NCBI GenBank assembly: GCA_016181345.1 | Contig: JACOZM010000080.1 | Location: 1 to 8,682, forward strand | Source: Candidatus Woesearchaeota archaeon | GTDB lineage: Archaea > Nanobdellota > Nanobdellia > Woesearchaeales > GW2011-AR9 | Reading direction: 5' to 3' | Length of the DNA stretch: 8,682 nt | Part shown: one piece after another, positions 1 to 6,047 of the stretch | How the letters are laid out: every line of letters starts with the position of its first letter | Position numbering within the stretch: position 1 is the stretch's first letter | The notes under the pieces: generated by a model | Told to the model about the DNA's origin: nothing | The model's database searches: none | The model's input: the letters and a program-made list of their open reading frames with translations, nothing else | Translations under genes and position numbers: made by a program

Positions 1-29
1 ATGCTGTCGTAGTCAAATTTATTAGAAAA

Positions 30-37
30 TTATATAG
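30..37 (+). promoter_or_regulatory. Candidate archaeal TATA box for the cupredoxin gene
   Basis: TTATATAG resembles an archaeal TATA box. Initiation about 26 bp downstream would fall near 58-60, giving a leader of about 25 nt that includes the strong Shine-Dalgarno at 73-82. This position also disfavours ATG 60 as the start codon. It is a single-site pattern call. Confidence 0.4.
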
Positions 38-83
38 CCAATAGGGATTTGGGATTATCATGATCAATAAATGGAGGAGAGGT

Positions 84-512
84 ATGAATAAAAAAATGAA
101 CGTAGGAAAAATAGCTCTATTGTTGAGCTTAGTAGTTATGATCAGCCTAAGTATTCTTGGCTGTGGAAAAAGCGAAGGAAGTGAAGGAAACGAAGGAACA
201 GGGCTAGTTGTGGGAGATATTTCTGACGATCAGAAAGCAAGAGAAGTAGTCATCAAAGCCTATAATTTTGGATTTACACCAAGTGAGATTATAGTGAAGA
301 AAGGCGAAACAGTAACTCTTCGATTAGTAAGTGAAAGTGGATTTCATGGGATTTCCATTCCAGAATTAGGTGTTTCTACAACGACAGTTTCAGCTGGAGA
401 AGAAACCTCAGTTACATTTACTGCTGATAAAGTAGGAATATTTAACTTCCGCTGTAATATCTACTGCGGAGATGGACATCGAGAAATGACTGGAAGGGTG
501 GTTGTAGGATAG
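84..512 (+). CDS. CuA-type cupredoxin lipoprotein (cytochrome oxidase subunit II-like domain)
   Basis: Predicted membrane-anchored, extracytoplasmic copper protein of 142 residues. The N-terminus is a lipoprotein signal: Lys-rich start, hydrophobic stretch at about residues 9-25, and a lipobox LGC ending at Cys27, followed by a Gly/Ser/Glu linker. Residues about 50-142 form a cupredoxin beta-sandwich. The loop C124-x3-C128-x3-H132-x2-M135 has exactly the ligand spacing of the binuclear CuA site of cytochrome oxidase subunit II and nitrous oxide reductase. The upstream ligand His88 sits in FHGISIPELG, as in subunit II. There are no N-terminal transmembrane hairpins and no oxidase subunits nearby, so it is an orphan domain. 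It may carry electrons or store or deliver copper; copA two genes downstream favours a copper link. Start chosen at ATG 84 because GGAGGAGAGG lies at 73-82; the in-frame ATG at 60 lies upstream of that site and would add 8 residues before the signal peptide. Confidence 0.87.
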   Translation: MNKKMNVGKIALLLSLVVMISLSILGCGKSEGSEGNEGTGLVVGDISDDQKAREVVIKAYNFGFTPSEIIVKKGETVTLRLVSESGFHGISIPELGVSTTTVSAGEETSVTFTADKVGIFNFRCNIYCGDGHREMTGRVVVG

Positions 513-540
513 GAAGTCCGCCTGATTGTGATAGGTTTGT

Positions 541-573
541 TTATTATATTTTTATCATATTTTTTTATTTTTA
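541..573 (+). terminator. Candidate U-rich archaeal terminator after the cupredoxin gene
   Basis: About 30 bp after the cupredoxin stop there is a run of T tracts, including a seven-T run, with no strong hairpin. Archaeal RNA polymerase terminates on such U-rich stretches. It would separate the cupredoxin from the methyltransferase gene, but in AT-rich DNA such runs also occur by chance. Confidence 0.4.
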
Positions 574-616
574 AAAAGAATGAAAGAAAAAAAAAGTTCA
601 TGAAAAGAGCAAGAAC

Positions 617-1288
617 ATGAAAGATATCCCTAAAAACATTAAGTTGAGATCAAGAAGAATTAACAAGACAATAAAAGGTAGTATTGATAATATTGTTATT
701 AATAAGAGATTATTTAACCGAGTAGCAAACCATTATGATTCTCTGTTAGTAAAATATTGGATGAAAAAATTTAATAAATCCGTTTTAGGCCTTGGATTTA
801 AGAAAGAATCTAGGATATTGGATATTAGCTGTGGTACTGGAGAGCTTTTGCTAGAATTACAAAAGAGAGGAATGTCAAATCTTTATGGGATTGATATCTC
901 TGAAGAGATGTTAAATAAAGCTAGGAAAAAACTACAAGCTTCAAATGAAGAATCACAACACTTAACTTTAACTAAGGGTGATGTCCATGAGTTACCGTAC
1001 CCTGATAGCTCCTTTGATGATGTTATCTCGACTGAAGCGTTTCATCATTATCATCATCAAGAAAAAGCGTTATCGGAGATGAAAAGAGTATGTAAGCAAG
1101 GAGGCAGAATTATTATTGTAGATGTTGATTTTGGAATTTTTAATCCGTTGTTAGTAAAACTAGAGCCAGGATGCGTAAAAGTAAATACTAAACAAGAGAT
1201 GGTCAATCTCTTCAAAGAGGCGGGGTTAAGGGACTATGAGCAAAAGAAAGAGTTTATCTTTTCCTTTATGACTATTGCAAGAAAGTGA
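617..1288 (+). CDS. Class I SAM-dependent methyltransferase (Methyltransf_11 / UbiE-like)
   Basis: Soluble 223-residue methyltransferase with a Rossmann-type SAM fold. Motif I is ILDISCGTG at residues 67-75, with Cys where most relatives have Gly. The acidic residue ending strand 2 is in GIDIS (91-95), followed by EEMLNKARKKL. Motif II/III follows the pattern GDVHELPYPDSSFDDVIS (121-138), then a His-rich FHHYHH (142-147), ALSEMKRVCKQGG (151-163) and IIIVDVDF (165-172), typical of UbiE/COQ5-like enzymes. The first 60 residues are basic, and a segment near 31-45 (RLFNRVANHYDSL) resembles the helical lid of this family. The substrate cannot be read from sequence; small molecules are usual in this family. 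No good Shine-Dalgarno precedes ATG 617 (only a weak AGAG at 606-609), so the start is moderately sure. A direct link to the copper genes on either side is not evident. Confidence 0.88.
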   Translation: MKDIPKNIKLRSRRINKTIKGSIDNIVINKRLFNRVANHYDSLLVKYWMKKFNKSVLGLGFKKESRILDISCGTGELLLELQKRGMSNLYGIDISEEMLNKARKKLQASNEESQHLTLTKGDVHELPYPDSSFDDVISTEAFHHYHHQEKALSEMKRVCKQGGRIIIVDVDFGIFNPLLVKLEPGCVKVNTKQEMVNLFKEAGLRDYEQKKEFIFSFMTIARK

Positions 1289-1312
1289 TAATTAAACCTA
1301 AAACAAAGAATA

Positions 1313-1388
1313 AACAGAATTATTAGAATAAGAACAATGAATTGATAATAGACAGAATGATTAGAATAAAAATAATGAAGGGATAATA
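1313..1388 (+). repeat. 38-bp tandem duplication upstream of copA
   Basis: Two head-to-tail 38-bp units, 1313-1350 and 1351-1388, match at 32 of 38 positions when aligned by eye with no gaps. Both contain CAGAAT, ATTAGAATAA and end in GATAATA. The second unit ends 13 bp before the copA start codon and just before its G-rich ribosome site, so the duplication covers the expected core promoter and leader of copA. The six differences indicate an old duplication or one under partial constraint. Confidence 0.8.
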
Positions 1389-1401
1389 ACTGGGGGCTAT
1401 T

Positions 1402-3588
1402 ATGAAAAAAATTGATTTAAAGATTACTGGAATGCATTGTGCCAGCTGTGCAACGATCATCACTAAGGCTTTAGTAAAAGAGCAAGGAGTTATTTCTGCC
1501 AATGTTAATTATTCTACAGAAAAGGCAGCCGTTGAATATGATCCTTTATCTACAAATGAAACTTCTTTAATAAATGCAGTCAAAAAGAAAGGGTATCAAG
1601 CTAATATCCTTACTGAAGACAATAAAAATCTTGAAGCTAAACTAAAACATAAAGAGATTGCCGAGTTAAAATTAAAATTATTGATTAGCACGATTTTTTC
1701 TCTTCCTGCCTTGATTTTAGGAATGTTTATCATGCCTGAGCAGCTTCCTTACAGGGACTTTATTATCTGGGCCTTAGCTACTCCAGTTCAGTTTTATATT
1801 GGCTCCTTCTTTTACATCGGAGCATGGCATTCTTTGAAAAATAAAAGCGCCAACATGGACACGTTGATCGCTATAGGGACAAGCGCAGCGTACTTCTTTT
1901 CAGCATACTCAATCTTGTTTTTAGGAGAAAGTGGAGACCAGTATTTTGAAGCTGCCGCCGTCTTAATTACTCTTGTTGTCTTCGGAAAGTATCTAGAAGC
2001 TGTAGCGAAAGGAAAAACATCGGAAGCTATTTCCAAGCTGATGAAATTAGGTGCAAAAACAGCAACAGTTATCCGAAAAGGAAAAGAAGTTAAAATTCCT
2101 ATTGAAGACGTACAGAAAGATGATCTTGTCGTCGTAAAACCAGGAGAAAAAGTTCCCGTTGATGGAATAATCACCGAAGGACATTCGGCTGTTGATGAAT
2201 CTTTAGTCACCGGAGAAAGCCTGCCAGTAGAGAAGAAGAAAAACGATTCCGTCATTGGCTCGACCATTAACAAGCAAGGAAGTTTTATCTTTAAAGCCAC
2301 TAAAGTTGGCTCGGAAACAACTCTTTCAAGGATCATCAAATTAATCGAAGAAGCTCAAAGTAAAAAAGCTCCCATCCAAAGGTTTGCTGATTCTGTTTCA
2401 GCCTATTTTGTACCAATCGTGATTCTTATCGCCATCCTTACCTTTGTCGTTTGGTATGTTTTTGCTGGTTATGCCTTAAGTTTTGCCTTGATTGCAGCTG
2501 TAGCTGTCCTCGTTATAGCTTGCCCTTGCGCTTTAGGGTTAGCTACTCCTACTGCCATCATGGTAGGAACGGGCAAGGGAGCGAAGCAAGGAATCTTAAT
2601 CAAAGGTGGAGAAGCTTTAGAGACTGCTCATAAGTTGAAATCAATCGTTTTTGATAAAACAGGAACGATCACCAAAGGCCAGCCGGAAGTTACGGACATC
2701 ATTGCCTTTGGAAAATTATCAGAAAAAAAAGTCTTAGAAATCGCCGGCAGTTTAGAAAAAAGTTCTGAACATCCTTTAGCAGAAGCTATCGTCAATAAAG
2801 CTAAGCAGGAAAAAGTTGCGTTAAAAAAAGTTGTTAACTTTCAAGCAATTGTAGGAAAAGGAGTCAAAGCAAAGATAGAGAAGAAGTTGATGTATCTTGG
2901 CAACCAAAGATTGATGCAGGACTTAAAAGTAAATATTTCTTCTCAACGGAAACAAATTGAAGCATTAGAAGAAGAAGGAAAAACAGTGATGGCTCTCGTC
3001 CAAGAGAAAAAGTTGTTGGGATTGATTGCTGTTGCTGATGAGATCAAGCAGGATTCTCCTGAAGCAATCAGAAGATTAAAAAAGCTGGGATTAAAAGTTT
3101 ATATGATCACTGGAGATAATCAACGAACAGCTGCAGCTATCGCTAAGAAAGTAGGGATTGATCATTTCTTTGCAGAAGTCCTGCCGGAAGATAAATCAAG
3201 TCATGTTAAAAAGCTTCAGCAGAAAGGAAATGTAGCCATGGTTGGAGATGGAATCAATGATGCTCCTGCCTTAGCTCAAGCCAATATTGGAATAGCTATG
3301 GGCTCCGGAACAGACGTGGCGATGGAATCGGGAAATATCGTGTTGATGAAGAATAGTCTATTAGATATCCCTAAAGCAATTCGCTTAAGTAAAATAACGA
3401 TGGCAAAGATTAAGCAGAACATGTTTTGGGCTTTAGTGTATAATGTCTTAGGCATCCCCATTGCTGCTGGCGTGTTATACCCATTTACGGGATCGCTCTT
3501 AAGCCCAATGATTGCTGGAGGGGCAATGGCGTTAAGCAGTGTTTCCGTCATTACCAATAGCTTGCTGCTTAGAAGCAAGAAACTCTAG
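1402..3588 (+). CDS. copA: Cu+-exporting P1B-1-type ATPase
   Basis: Full-length 728-residue copper pump that exports Cu+ across the cytoplasmic membrane using ATP. One N-terminal heavy-metal domain with GMHCASC (Cys13, Cys16). Two N-terminal membrane pairs span about 90-200. The actuator domain carries TGES (270-273). Membrane helix 6 has CPC (374-376). The phosphorylation motif is DKTGT with Asp418; SSEHP (His457-Pro458) belongs to the nucleotide-binding domain, and the hinge is GDGIND (615-620). Cu+ specificity is supported by the P1B-1 signatures in the last helices: N673-x6-Y680-N681-x4-P686 and M709-x2-S712-S713. All catalytic residues are present. ATG 1402 follows a GGGGG tract (1392-1396), a mediocre ribosome site. 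The 113-bp upstream gap holds a 38-bp tandem duplication, a candidate control region. It fits functionally with the CuA-type lipoprotein upstream. Confidence 0.97.
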   Translation: MKKIDLKITGMHCASCATIITKALVKEQGVISANVNYSTEKAAVEYDPLSTNETSLINAVKKKGYQANILTEDNKNLEAKLKHKEIAELKLKLLISTIFSLPALILGMFIMPEQLPYRDFIIWALATPVQFYIGSFFYIGAWHSLKNKSANMDTLIAIGTSAAYFFSAYSILFLGESGDQYFEAAAVLITLVVFGKYLEAVAKGKTSEAISKLMKLGAKTATVIRKGKEVKIPIEDVQKDDLVVVKPGEKVPVDGIITEGHSAVDESLVTGESLPVEKKKNDSVIGSTINKQGSFIFKATKVGSETTLSRIIKLIEEAQSKKAPIQRFADSVSAYFVPIVILIAILTFVVWYVFAGYALSFALIAAVAVLVIACPCALGLATPTAIMVGTGKGAKQGILIKGGEALETAHKLKSIVFDKTGTITKGQPEVTDIIAFGKLSEKKVLEIAGSLEKSSEHPLAEAIVNKAKQEKVALKKVVNFQAIVGKGVKAKIEKKLMYLGNQRLMQDLKVNISSQRKQIEALEEEGKTVMALVQEKKLLGLIAVADEIKQDSPEAIRRLKKLGLKVYMITGDNQRTAAAIAKKVGIDHFFAEVLPEDKSSHVKKLQQKGNVAMVGDGINDAPALAQANIGIAMGSGTDVAMESGNIVLMKNSLLDIPKAIRLSKITMAKIKQNMFWALVYNVLGIPIAAGVLYPFTGSLLSPMIAGGAMALSSVSVITNSLLLRSKKL

Positions 3589-3594
3589 GCTTTG

Positions 3595-3636
3595 GATATG
3601 ACATGTAAGATATGACACTTAAGGTATGCTAGTTTA
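3595..3636 (+). repeat. 14-bp-period degenerate tandem repeat after copA
   Basis: Units 3595-3608 (GATATGACATGTAA) and 3609-3622 (GATATGACACTTAA) match at 12 of 14 positions. A third unit, 3623-3636, matches the second at about 9 of 14. It begins 7 bp after the copA stop codon. Confidence 0.55.
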
Positions 3637-3890
3637 AGAACGAGAAAGATTTACTCTGGATTGGAGTATCCATTATAGATGACGTATATATACAACTAGA
3701 AGATAAAAATATATAAAAAGAGAGTAGTTAACCCTTCAAAAGAAGGCTATATTTAGAAAAAGAGTGATATCTTAATTTATTGGAGATTTTGCTGTAGATT
3801 CATTGAAAACAGGGATAAATTATTTTAAAGTGATGAAAGTGCGGAGCTATCCATCCTTTTAATGTATTAAAGAGTTCCTTGATTGAAAAC

Positions 3891-3919
3891 AAGAAAAATG
3901 AATAGAAAACATTTTTCTT
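3891..3919. repeat. Perfect 10-bp inverted repeat (hairpin)
   Basis: AAGAAAAATG at 3891-3900 is exactly complementary to CATTTTTCTT at 3910-3919, with a 9-nt loop. The T-rich 3' arm could act as a hairpin terminator for transcripts arriving from copA. Alternatively it could be part of the control region of the operon starting at 3979. The AT-rich stem makes a chance origin possible. Confidence 0.5.
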
Positions 3920-3926
3920 TAGTTTA

Positions 3927-3949
3927 AAAGTATTCGATACTTTATAAAC
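3927..3949 (+). promoter_or_regulatory. Promoter with TATA box overlapping a 17-bp palindrome (candidate operator)
   Basis: CTTTATAAAC (3940-3949) is a good archaeal TATA box. Initiation about 26 bp downstream would be near 3970, close to the gene start at 3979. Overlapping its 5' side is a perfect palindrome, AAAGTAT-TCG-ATACTTT (3927-3943), which covers the BRE position. A dimeric repressor bound there would block TBP/TFB. The regulator is not in this window. Confidence 0.6.
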
Positions 3950-3978
3950 GATTTAAAAAATAGGGAGGTACAATAAAG

Positions 3979-4782
3979 ATGTTTGAAGAACAAAAGAGTG
4001 ATGTGAATAAAGAATATAGTAAACCAGTAGCTCAAGAGCATAGACAAGAGCAAACCAAAAGCACCAGCTCAAATACTGGAAGTACGTGGAATGGGTTTCA
4101 GAAGTTTTTAATGGTTGTAGTTGTATTAAACTTGCTGTTATCATTCTATATGGTCAGCCAACTTGCCGGGAGTAGTTCCGGAGGAAGCGCGCCAACAGGA
4201 GCAGTCGTGGGAAATCAACCTTCTCCTAGCCAAGCACAACCACCTAGTCCAGTAGTAGACATGAAGACATTAGTTGATGATGATACTGTACGAGGAAGTG
4301 ACGATGCCAAAGTAACGATCGTTGAGTTCAGCGATTACGAATGTCCGTTCTGTGAGCGATTTTACACTCAGACTTATCTACAGCTAAAAGCAGAGTATAT
4401 TGACACAGGAAAAGTGAAGTTTGTCTATAGAGACTTTCCACTAAGTTTCCACCCACAAGCTCAAAAAGCAGCTGAAGCTGCAGAATGCGCTGGAGAACAA
4501 GGGAAGTACTACGAGATGCATGATCTTCTCTTTGGAAAAGGTGTGAGTGGCGGAGTAAATTCATTTAAAGCTTATGCCACAGAATTAGGCTTAGATACAA
4601 CTAAGTTCAATGACTGCTTAGATTCAGGAGCAATGGCCGGAGAAGTTCGAAAGGATATGAACGATGGTTCAAAAGCAGGAGTACGAGGAACACCAGCATT
4701 CTACATCAATGGGCAATCCTTAAGCGGTGCACAGCCTTTTGAAGCTTTCAAGCAAGTCATTGACGCAGAGCTAAGCAAGTAA
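3979..4782 (+). CDS. Membrane-anchored DsbA-like thiol-disulfide oxidoreductase
   Basis: Protein of 267 residues predicted to catalyse disulfide exchange outside the cytoplasmic membrane. Residues 1-38 are polar and presumably cytoplasmic; about 40-62 form a single hydrophobic anchor; a Gly/Ser/Pro/Gln linker (64-92) leads to the catalytic domain at about 95-267. That domain has the thioredoxin-fold active site CPFC (122-125) inside EFSDYECPFCERF, and the cis-Pro loop GVRGTPAF with Pro239. Extra Cys170 (AAECAGEQGKYYEMHDLLF) and Cys213 match the second Cys pair of DSBA/Thioredoxin_4 members such as BdbD-like proteins. ATG 3979 is preceded by GGGAGGT at 3963-3969 and a TATA box. It is the first gene of a probable operon with a VKOR-like gene and a thioredoxin-like lipoprotein, gaps 45 and 54 bp. 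The VKOR-like protein would be the expected reoxidant of the CPFC site. Confidence 0.93.
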   Translation: MFEEQKSDVNKEYSKPVAQEHRQEQTKSTSSNTGSTWNGFQKFLMVVVVLNLLLSFYMVSQLAGSSSGGSAPTGAVVGNQPSPSQAQPPSPVVDMKTLVDDDTVRGSDDAKVTIVEFSDYECPFCERFYTQTYLQLKAEYIDTGKVKFVYRDFPLSFHPQAQKAAEAAECAGEQGKYYEMHDLLFGKGVSGGVNSFKAYATELGLDTTKFNDCLDSGAMAGEVRKDMNDGSKAGVRGTPAFYINGQSLSGAQPFEAFKQVIDAELSK

Positions 4783-4784
4783 AT

Positions 4785-4793
4785 AAGGAGAGG
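4785..4793 (+). promoter_or_regulatory. Shine-Dalgarno without a properly placed start codon
   Basis: AAGGAGAGG is a strong ribosome site just after the stop codon of the DsbA-like gene, but no ATG, GTG or TTG lies 4-12 nt downstream. The next credible start, ATG 4828, is 34 nt further, and an in-frame TGA at 4813-4815 excludes a simple extension. It may be a relic of the original start of the VKOR-like gene, or serve reinitiation. Confidence 0.5.
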
Positions 4794-4827
4794 AAACCTT
4801 AAAAATAGTCATTGATACGAGCTGAAT

Positions 4828-5151
4828 ATGAAGGCTACGACAAGATTAAAAATTATTTTTTTTCTTTCTTTAATTGGTATTATTATTTCTGTGTATTTAA
4901 CTGGAATCTATTATCAAGAAAAAAGCAGTTTCTGTGATATTAACGATACTCTTTCTTGCAGCGCCGTGAGTAACAGCCTATACGCGCAAGTATTCACGAT
5001 TCCCGTGTCTCTCTATGGACTCTTAGGATATGGATTCTTTGCTTTAGTATGCTTATTTTTACTGGAGAAGCCGCCGTGGCTTAGAAAGAGAAAGATGATG
5101 CAAGGCTTGTTTTCATCCAATTCAATGTTTTCATTAGCTTTAATTAGTTGA
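4828..5151 (+). CDS. VKOR-like thiol oxidase, C-terminally truncated
   Basis: Integral membrane protein of the vitamin K epoxide reductase family, which in prokaryotes reoxidises DsbA-like proteins and passes electrons to quinone. Helix 1 is at about 8-28. The extracytoplasmic loop carries the shuttle Cys pair Cys36 and Cys44 in FCDINDTLSCSAVSNSLYA, followed by the family hallmark IPVSLYG (58-64) and helix 2 (about 58-79). A third hydrophobic piece (93-107) ends abruptly at the stop. At 107 residues it lacks helix 4 and the CxxC next to the quinone, which in family members lies about 70-75 residues after the second loop Cys. Too little room remains before the next gene for a simple frameshift to restore it. 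ATG 4828 has only a weak GAG ahead of it; a strong ribosome site at 4785-4793 is misplaced. Either a decaying gene or a reduced form; the N-terminal half is clearly recognisable. Confidence 0.8.
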   Translation: MKATTRLKIIFFLSLIGIIISVYLTGIYYQEKSSFCDINDTLSCSAVSNSLYAQVFTIPVSLYGLLGYGFFALVCLFLLEKPPWLRKRKMMQGLFSSNSMFSLALIS

Positions 5152-5205
5152 AAGAGAGAAAATAAGAGTTAAAATCATGCAGTTAACAAAAAAAGGAGAT
5201 TTATC

Positions 5206-5592
5206 GTGATGAAAAATATACCAAAAATGTCAATGGTTATCTTGATGATAGTTAGTTTATTGATTGTAGGTTGTGGAACTGGACAGAGTTCAATTGATAT
5301 CAATGATCTAGAGGCTGTTAATAGTTTAGAAAATGGGCCATTGGCTAAATGCTTGACAGAAAAAGGAGTCAAGATGTACGGAACAGAATGGTGTCCGCAT
5401 TGTCAGAACCAAAAGAAAGCTTTTGGCGATGCTTTTCAGCTCATCAATTATATAGATTGCGATGAACGACGAGAAGAATGTATCAATGCAGGAGTAAAAG
5501 GTTTTCCAACTTGGGAAGTCAATGGCAGCCTCTATTCCGGAGAACAGCCTTTACCAAGACTAGCAGCTTTAGCTGAATGTGAGATGGATTAG
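5206..5592 (+). CDS. Thioredoxin-like lipoprotein related to the Trx domain of VKOR-Trx fusions
   Basis: Extracytoplasmic thiol protein of 128 residues. A short basic start and hydrophobic stretch (8-20) end in lipobox LIVGC with Cys23 as the lipid-modified residue. The mature part has active site CPHC (63-66) in MYGTEWCPHCQNQKKAFG and cis-Pro101 in VKGFPTWEVNG. Cys85 and Cys92 lie between them, and SGEQPLPRLAALAEC closes the domain. This arrangement (CPHC, Cys-rich strand, G-[FY]-PTW, then Gly-rich loop) is that of the C-terminal thioredoxin domain fused to VKOR in cyanobacteria and plants; here it is a separate gene 54 bp after the VKOR-like gene. GGAG at 5195-5198 serves GTG 5206 (7-nt spacing) or ATG 5209 (10-nt), a one-residue difference. 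Likely function: partner of the VKOR-like and DsbA-like proteins in making disulfides. Extra Cys49 and Cys125 are unassigned. Confidence 0.88.
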   Translation: MMKNIPKMSMVILMIVSLLIVGCGTGQSSIDINDLEAVNSLENGPLAKCLTEKGVKMYGTEWCPHCQNQKKAFGDAFQLINYIDCDERREECINAGVKGFPTWEVNGSLYSGEQPLPRLAALAECEMD

Positions 5593-5605
5593 ATAGGTAA
5601 GAATT

Positions 5606-5623
5606 TGTTGAAAGAAAAGAAAA
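5606..5623 (-). terminator. Candidate U-rich terminator of the minus-strand 108-aa gene
   Basis: Immediately after the stop codon, the minus strand reads through short T tracts interrupted by single C residues within the 31-bp gap between convergent genes. It is compatible with archaeal U-rich termination, without a hairpin. Confidence 0.3.
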
Positions 5624-5950
5624 TTATTTCATAAACTTCCGTTCTTTGATCAAATGAAGAATGGTTCTCTCAAAGAAATAAGCTTGATTGATAGCGCTTT
5701 CAACTTTCAATAACATATCATCTTTGGCATTTCTTCCTCTTATCTGGGCTTTTAACATTATTCTAATCTGGTCCATATCCTGGCCATATTGACTAACTCG
5801 AAGACTTATATCGGAAATATCGTGCTCAACTCGCGGTGCTTCGCGGTCTAGACTTTGATTGTGCTGCTGCAATATTACTTTCACTTTGTCCCAGTCTTCT
5901 GACTCGATCGCTTTCTTCATGTCCTTTAATGTTCTTTGATACCAGGCCAT
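5624..5950 (-). CDS. Hypothetical helical protein, 108 aa
   Basis: I do not recognise this protein. It is polar, rich in Lys, Asp, Glu, Gln and Ile, has no Cys, no signal peptide and no membrane segment, and almost no Gly or Pro. It is therefore probably an all-helical cytoplasmic protein, perhaps a coiled coil or four-helix bundle; stretches around 1-30, 40-70 and 78-106 look helical. The C-terminal residues KERKFMK are basic. A TATA-like box centred about 26 bp before ATG 5950 and the absence of a Shine-Dalgarno indicate a leaderless mRNA, which supports that this is an expressed gene. It converges on the thioredoxin-like gene, so it is not part of that operon. Function unknown. Confidence 0.7.
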   Translation of the reverse strand: MAWYQRTLKDMKKAIESEDWDKVKVILQQHNQSLDREAPRVEHDISDISLRVSQYGQDMDQIRIMLKAQIRGRNAKDDMLLKVESAINQAYFFERTILHLIKERKFMK

Positions 5951-5971
5951 AATTCTGATTAGTTTTTAGAA

Positions 5972-5980
5972 GTTTATAAT
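5972..5980 (-). promoter_or_regulatory. TATA box for the 108-aa gene (leaderless)
   Basis: On the minus strand ATTATAAAC is centred about 26 bp upstream of ATG 5950, so transcription would begin at or next to the start codon. No ribosome site precedes the ATG. Confidence 0.55.
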
Positions 5981-6047
5981 ATTTTTGTTTTTGAACAATA
6001 TTCTTTAAGGTGGAGCAATAGTAACTATGTTTAATAGCGAATGATGT

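Larger units (their letters stand above)
3589..3926. other. Gene-free region between copA and the thiol-redox operon
   Basis: About 340 bp with no credible open reading frame on either strand and no tRNA-like fold seen. It contains a 14-bp-period tandem repeat directly after copA (3595-3636), a small hairpin CCTTC-AAAA-GAAGG (3733-3746), a 10-bp sequence ATTGAAAACA occurring twice (3802-3811 and 3882-3891), and a perfect 10-bp inverted repeat (3891-3900 with 3910-3919). The rest is AT-rich sequence I cannot assign. Confidence 0.6.

Noticed and set aside
3..44. Possible C-terminal tail of an upstream gene: the frame at 3 is open (ending ...KLYSQ) to a TAG at 42-44.
   Set aside because: Only 13 codons are visible, all three frames close early, and the stretch overlaps the candidate TATA box; nothing supports coding.
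60..83. Start of the cupredoxin gene at ATG 60.
   Set aside because: A strong Shine-Dalgarno at 73-82 sits directly before ATG 84, and the signal peptide is normal from ATG 84.
1812..2339. Long open frame of 175 codons on the minus strand.
   Set aside because: It lies wholly inside copA, whose domains are intact there; the translation is Ser/Thr/Phe-rich with no family likeness, as expected of an antisense shadow.
3276..3578. Minus-strand open frame of 100 codons inside copA.
   Set aside because: Antisense to the GDGIND hinge and last helices of copA; no ribosome site or family signature.
3733..3746. Hairpin CCTTC-AAAA-GAAGG as a copA terminator.
   Set aside because: Only a five-pair stem, about 145 bp after the stop and without a following T run; too weak to call.
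3953..4144. Minus-strand frame of 63 codons at the DsbA-like promoter.
   Set aside because: Overlaps the promoter, ribosome site and N-terminal codons of the DsbA-like gene on the other strand; hydrophobic only because it is antisense to a polar/TM region.
4328..4564. Minus-strand frame of 78 codons inside the DsbA-like gene.
   Set aside because: Antisense to the CPFC-containing catalytic domain; no promoter or family likeness.
5099..5125. A CxxC (CKAC) in the +1 frame near the end of the VKOR-like gene, as a possible frameshifted active site.
   Set aside because: A TGA lies immediately upstream in that frame, the following residues are not a membrane helix and a stop comes soon after; the position is also about 25 residues too early for the VKOR CxxC.
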